Assembly: GCA_037179385.1 (NCBI GenBank)
Contig: CM074179.1
Span: 67,351,806 to 67,415,805, forward strand
Source of the DNA: Holothuria scabra
Lineage: Eukaryota; Echinodermata; Holothuroidea; Aspidochirotida; Holothuriidae
DNA length: 64,000 bases
Direction of reading: 5' to 3'
This document shows positions 59,546-64,000 of the stretch, in pieces. Positions within the stretch are counted from its first letter, which is position 1. Each line of letters begins with the position of its first letter. A model generated the notes under the pieces. It had not been told where the DNA came from and made no database searches. It saw only the letters and a program-made list of their open reading frames with translations. The translations under genes and the position numbers were made by a program.

Positions 59546-62500
59546 TGTGACCGTTATTGTGCAATTTTTTTTACCCTCAGCACTCGCGGTGAAATGCATT
59601 CTGGGAGACCGTAGTTGAGCTACCCTACGCAGAGCGAAAAGGGACACCCGTTAAAAAGTCAATTAATCTTATTCAAGGTCTTACGCAATTGAGTATTTTT
59701 TGGCAATTGAAGAAAGAAAAGAAAGTTACAAATTCGAAAGAAACTCGTTTTAGTAGATAACGGTTGTCAGGGGGTGAACTTTGGCTAGAGCCTTCGCAAT
59801 AAGCTTTCCGAGAAAACTGAAGGAGCGAGAGCTCACTTGCGGAGATTAAAACTGCACATTTGCCATCTTCAAAGTGAGAATATTTTGAAATATCATTTGA
59901 AAGAAAGAGAACAAGTAATATTTCTAAAATATTGTGGTACCTTTCACGTTATCATTTTATCTCCACTAAAAATGCCATAAAGAACTGTGGTCTTTGATCT
60001 GCTTCATCTATTCATTATATGTACATACTTTCGCATCACTTACGTATGCGCAAGCCTAAAGCATGGCATTGTGTTGGATCTTGTATCGAAGTGCTGCAAT
60101 ATACTAGGTACCATCATGCATTGCGTTTCAAGTTGGCTGAGGTAGTGACATGTGTACTGCAAAGAGATTCGTAGCATAAGCAAAGCGGGATTGATCGTCT
60201 TCAGGAAAATTGGAATAATTTATCAACGAAACCATGTGGTAAAGTTTATTTCGTGATCAAATTGAACATTTGGTAATTGTTGGGCAGCTTGAAGATGATT
60301 TCGGGACAAATTTGTGACCTTCCGCCAACCGTCACTAAAGCCTGACCTAAAATATCCCGGTGATTCTTGCGTCTTTTAGCCGACAATTTCGCCTGAAATT
60401 GATGATATGATAACTTGTAAAGTTAAACTGATATGTTTCATAGTTTTCTTGCACGTCACTGAAAGTATACAGAAATAAAACAGCCATTATTTTTTCCAAG
60501 TGTACATTTCCGTTGGCGGCTAAAATTCAAAATTGTGTGACGTCATCAGAGCTTAATATATTTTGGTAACCCCGAGGTCAGCTTCCCAACTGATAAAGGT
60601 CTATAATATTTCAAGATATTTTGATCAAGAGAAGGTGTCACAATTGCACATTTCGGATAATCAGGGAATATGCCAGAGGACAAATAAATGTTTAAAATAC
60701 GAGTAATAAAAGGGGCAAAAATAGCCAGGTTTTGTTTGGAAAGCTAATTAGTAAGAAATCAAGAAAACCTGTCTTATTAGAGAGTCCACTATTTGTTCGC
60801 TTCACTTCTGCAATCGACACAGACTGGTAAACAGATAATCTGTGTTTGCATACTACCATTATCAGATGTAATTCATCACCTGCATTAAGCTTCCTGCGAA
60901 TATTGTCTACGTTACTTCTGGAGAAGGAAAAAAAAAAAAACAATTTGCAAACATATTACATAAATGTTCGACAGAATCATACACCGTCACTCGTTGGTCA
61001 CTCTGAGAGCTTTTCGTGTGACTGGTCAGTCATGACAATTGCACTCGAAGCATACGCAAATGTGTGTCGTTCACTTGGAAAAGGCTATGCACATGCATGT
61101 TGTTCGCTCGGAAAATATGTTCATTTAGTGTAGAGTGCTGCAGAAGCATGTGCTCATTTCAATCAGTGTGGATTAATACGTCTTTTTGCCGGCGGCTGAT
61201 TAAACTAATTTTTTGTTTGAGGCTCAAGCCATCGCATTAGTCATCAATCAATTTAAAATGCACTCAATGAATGTTTTCGTCCGTCAGTATTATATTTTGA
61301 ATGCTCCTAATCTCCTACTGCCTTACCGGTTACCTAAGCCGTCTCAGGTACGATCGGATTTCTGCCCAACAATTAAGTAGAAAATCGAAAGTATTTACTT
61401 GGATGGGTGTTTCAAAGTTTCAAAAGCCCATTTTGCAGCAAGACAAGCAGAGGCGAGACCGCGCTAAAGTAGCAGCCAAGTAGAGGGCCCAGAAATCTGA
61501 AGAAAATGATAGTGTGAGTTTAACATTGCGCCTTAGAAGTATTTCATATTTTTTATTAAGATATACCACGGGTGCAACCTCTCAACTTATATATAAGCGA
61601 TCGTTAAATGTTTTCTACCATTTCTAAACAGGAAAGAGACAATGTATGTCCAGTAGTAAAAAGTGATTCATGTATTTGCGTTTACTTCTGGAATAAAAAA
61701 AAAAAAAAAAAAACACGGCGAAAATATTTTTATATTTTTGCTTGGTTTTCACTAGTTTTAACACTGTACTGTCTATATTTGATATCTTGCTCATAATGAC
61801 GTGTCCCTCTAAACTTTATCGAAGGGGCGTGTTATATAAATAAACTGGTTCCTGGTTCTTCCAGTATCTACTCAAAAGAAAATCGTCATTAAAAGGACAG
61901 ACGGGCAGTACGATTAGTCCTAACGTTTGACCGGTATACGAATAATGGAGACTACCCACTTTTTCATCTGAAAACTGGTTTATATAACGTTATAAAGATG
62001 AATACTGTAAAATTTTTCAAGTCACTTTAAAAGTTAAAATGTCACATGTAAAATCTTGTTTCCTGAGAACCTTACTCTTCAGGATAAAAGCATTTAATGG
62101 GCTTGATAAGCTACGTGAGCTGTCCTTTATTTCAGCCTTAACCTGGATTAATGTTACACGGTAGATAAGTCTTTCTGTCTGGTAGTAGTCCTAGCCCATT
62201 TCTATTGATAAGCCTTGCTTTGTTTGGCTTTTAGACATTTAAGTATTTTTCCCTAATGCAGAAATTGCGGAGTTTGATAGCGTTTGGGTAAAGATTTCTT
62301 GTCCCAAAAAATGTTCAATGCAGAAAACAATTGGTTTTTCTGATCAGTCAGGTTCCAGATGTATTGACTAAGTGTTGTTGGATTTCTGTTTTTGCTATTT
62401 TTGAAGCTGTTTGGTGTGCATAATATACCTGTTGACAGTTTTTTTTTTCTGTTAGAGCTATGTATCTTCGTGTTGTTATTTTCACCACGGGTTGTTTAAA

Positions 62501-62643
62501 CATTTAAAGGTAATTACAGACTTTTTGTTTTCTCTCATAACAGCACTCCGACTGGCGTATAATGGGATGGTTTACAGAGAAAACTCAAAAAAATGCTGTA
62601 AGTAGAATGTTCCGGCAATATATATAAATATATATATATATAT
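59546..62643. other. 3-kb stretch without supported gene
   Basis: One doubtful coding-like run is at 61410-61511: MGVSKFQKPILQQDKQRRDR with an internal TAG and a donor-like GTGAGT at 61513. A 19-base A tract is at about 61696. Nothing else is supported. Confidence 0.3.
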
Positions 62644-63210
62644 AAAATGTAGAGTCGCTCCGACAAGACCCCTCAACCCGTGATGTTTTCCCGGAACCCC
62701 CCATCACTGCTTTTAGAGTTGAGAAAAATTTAGCAAACCATTTAGTTCGGGCTTCCCACCCACTCATTTCTCTCAACGACACCCCTGGTACCTTTCCCTG
62801 TAACCGTCCGAGGTGTAATACATGCCCATTTGTTGGCAAACACGACCTCGTCAACAGGCCTCAACGGCAATAGCTTCATTGTCAGACAAAGATTCTCCTG
62901 TATTTCCTCTAATGTAGTCTATGTTTTAGCTTGTGGGAGTTGTAACTCGTTGTATGTGGGAGAGACCAAGCGCCGCCTTGCGGACCGAGTCACCGAGCAC
63001 CTAAGGTCCATCAAACAGAATCTCCATGAATACCCGGTGGCTGCACATTTCAATCCCCCTTCACCTTGTTCAATACAGCACTTAACCGTTACCGCAGCCG
63101 TAATGTGCCGAGGCTCCGATCGTGACCGCCTTAGTGCTGAAAACCGACTTATCATGAGGCTAGGTACTCTCGCTCCGCACGGCCTTAAAGTTAGAATCGA
63201 CCTTTTGTGA
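62644..63210 (+). mobile_element. Penelope-like element, 3' coding end with GIY-YIG domain (frameshifted)
   Basis: The first frame reads RDVFPEPPITAFRVEKNLAN, then PGTFPCNRPRCNTCPFVGKH, the conserved Cys-containing linker between reverse transcriptase and endonuclease in Penelope-like elements. A +1 shift near 62858-62870 moves to the second frame, with SNVVYVLACGSCNSLYVGET, LADRVTEHL, then AENRLIMRLGTLAPHGL, the GIY-YIG endonuclease domain, ending TGA at 63208. In the family this nuclease nicks the target for insertion. The reverse transcriptase is missing, so the copy is 5'-truncated at a (TA)n tract (62620-62645), and the shift means it is inactive. It is about 126 residues in the GIY-YIG part. 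Confidence 0.9.
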
Positions 63211-63507
63211 TATTCACCCTCTTTTAAGCCAGTTTTAACTTCTTTAACACCTACCCGTTCGTGTTCGTCTTTTACTATGTACTTTTTTTTCGGGCCTGGC
63301 TTTTGTCTACTTTTTTCTTTTTTCCGACCATGTTCGTTTTTCACGTGTACTTTTTCATGAAGGACCCTCTTTTTGTTTTTTAGTTTTGTGTTTCATCCTT
63401 CGCACTCATGTTTTTTGACAATCACTTTCGTCCGGTTCTGTTTTTACACTGATCGCTTCGGATTTGATGTTTGTCGTGCCCAATTGTTACTGTTAGTTGT
63501 TCAGTTT
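63211..63507 (+). other. Penelope-like element 3' untranslated region
   Basis: T-rich sequence with no coding frame, between the GIY-YIG stop and the hammerhead-like motif. Confidence 0.6.
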
Positions 63508-63559
63508 GGTTTTTGCCACCTGATGAAGGGTTTATACCCGAAACGTCGTGGAGTTTTCC
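63508..63559 (+). ncRNA. type I hammerhead-ribozyme-like motif
   Basis: The core CTGATGA (63520-63526) is preceded by CCAC (63516-63519), which pairs with GTGG (63548-63551) as stem I. Stem II is GGG (63528-63530) with CCC (63537-63539) around TTTATA. The second core part GAA is at 63540-63542; stem III is the minimal AC/GT (63543-63546), and the predicted cleavage is after C 63547. GG 63508-63509 can pair with CC 63558-63559 beyond a 6/6 internal loop. Type I hammerheads with tiny stem III are published for Penelope-like elements. The odd point is an extra unpaired A (63527) beside the core, which could reduce activity. Orientation is the same as the element. Confidence 0.65.
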
Positions 63560-63631
63560 GCAAACTTATAAGCACTTTTTACTACCTCTTTTCGACCTAC
63601 ACATTTCCACAGTGCTCCGTAGCATTTCGAC

Positions 63632-63970
<339 letters not shown>

Positions 63971-64000
<30 letters not shown>
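63971..64000. repeat. (TA)n microsatellite at window end
   Basis: TA tract that continues beyond the window. Confidence 0.9.

Overview
The window is animal nuclear DNA: AT-rich, intron-containing, full of microsatellites, small inverted-repeat transposons and retroelement fragments, and almost empty of long reading frames. The best-supported gene is a NOD-like receptor (NLR): a DED-like death-fold exon, one large NACHT exon and an LRR-like exon. From memory of the families, not a search, this style of NLR (big single-exon NACHT with a leading death-fold exon) fits the expanded NLR sets of invertebrate deuterostomes, with echinoderms, especially sea cucumbers, my first guess. No bacterial, plastid or viral genome features were seen.

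Layout. 1-5.5 kb: gene-poor flank with a complete non-autonomous hAT element (8-bp target duplication) and a long perfect-style hairpin. 5.5-35.3 kb: the NLR gene on the + strand, exons at 5500-5560, 6526-6834, 11052-12619 and 35128-35336. All three junctions agree in splice phase. Intron 3 would be about 22.5 kb and holds a ~939-bp uninterrupted GAA repeat in the sense orientation, foldback elements, a second hAT element, a TTAA-flanked (piggyBac-like) element whose empty site survives in a nearby duplicate, and tandem arrays of a ~149-bp unit carrying perfect AGGTCA-A-AGGTCA motifs. 35.3-41 kb: the same tandem family again, a MITE, and two phase-compatible exons (38858-39037, 39650-39765) that are either the 3' end of the NLR or a separate gene. 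41-49 kb: sparse; one 165-bp MITE, one candidate Cys-rich terminal exon (47060-47242), one 734-bp TIR element. 49.2-51.6 kb: a 2.4-kb foldback element whose arms are arrays of a ~57-bp repeat. 51.9-53.3 kb: nested MITE-like elements separated by (TA)n tracts. 53.8-54.1 kb: a candidate two-exon small protein gene. 55.6-56.9 kb: a variant GT-headed repeat array. 58.6-59.5 kb: a decayed CR1/L2-like LINE reverse transcriptase on the - strand. 62.6-63.6 kb: the 3' end of a Penelope-like element with a GIY-YIG domain and, downstream, a hammerhead-ribozyme-like motif, then (TA)n and a further copy of the MITE-like family.

Biologically, the only coherent gene product is the innate-immune NLR; the rest is mainly a record of transposon traffic into its introns and flanks. 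The most testable unusual points are the GAA tract inside the NLR intron, the hammerhead motif after the Penelope element, the empty-site-proven TTAA element, and the DR1-bearing tandem family.
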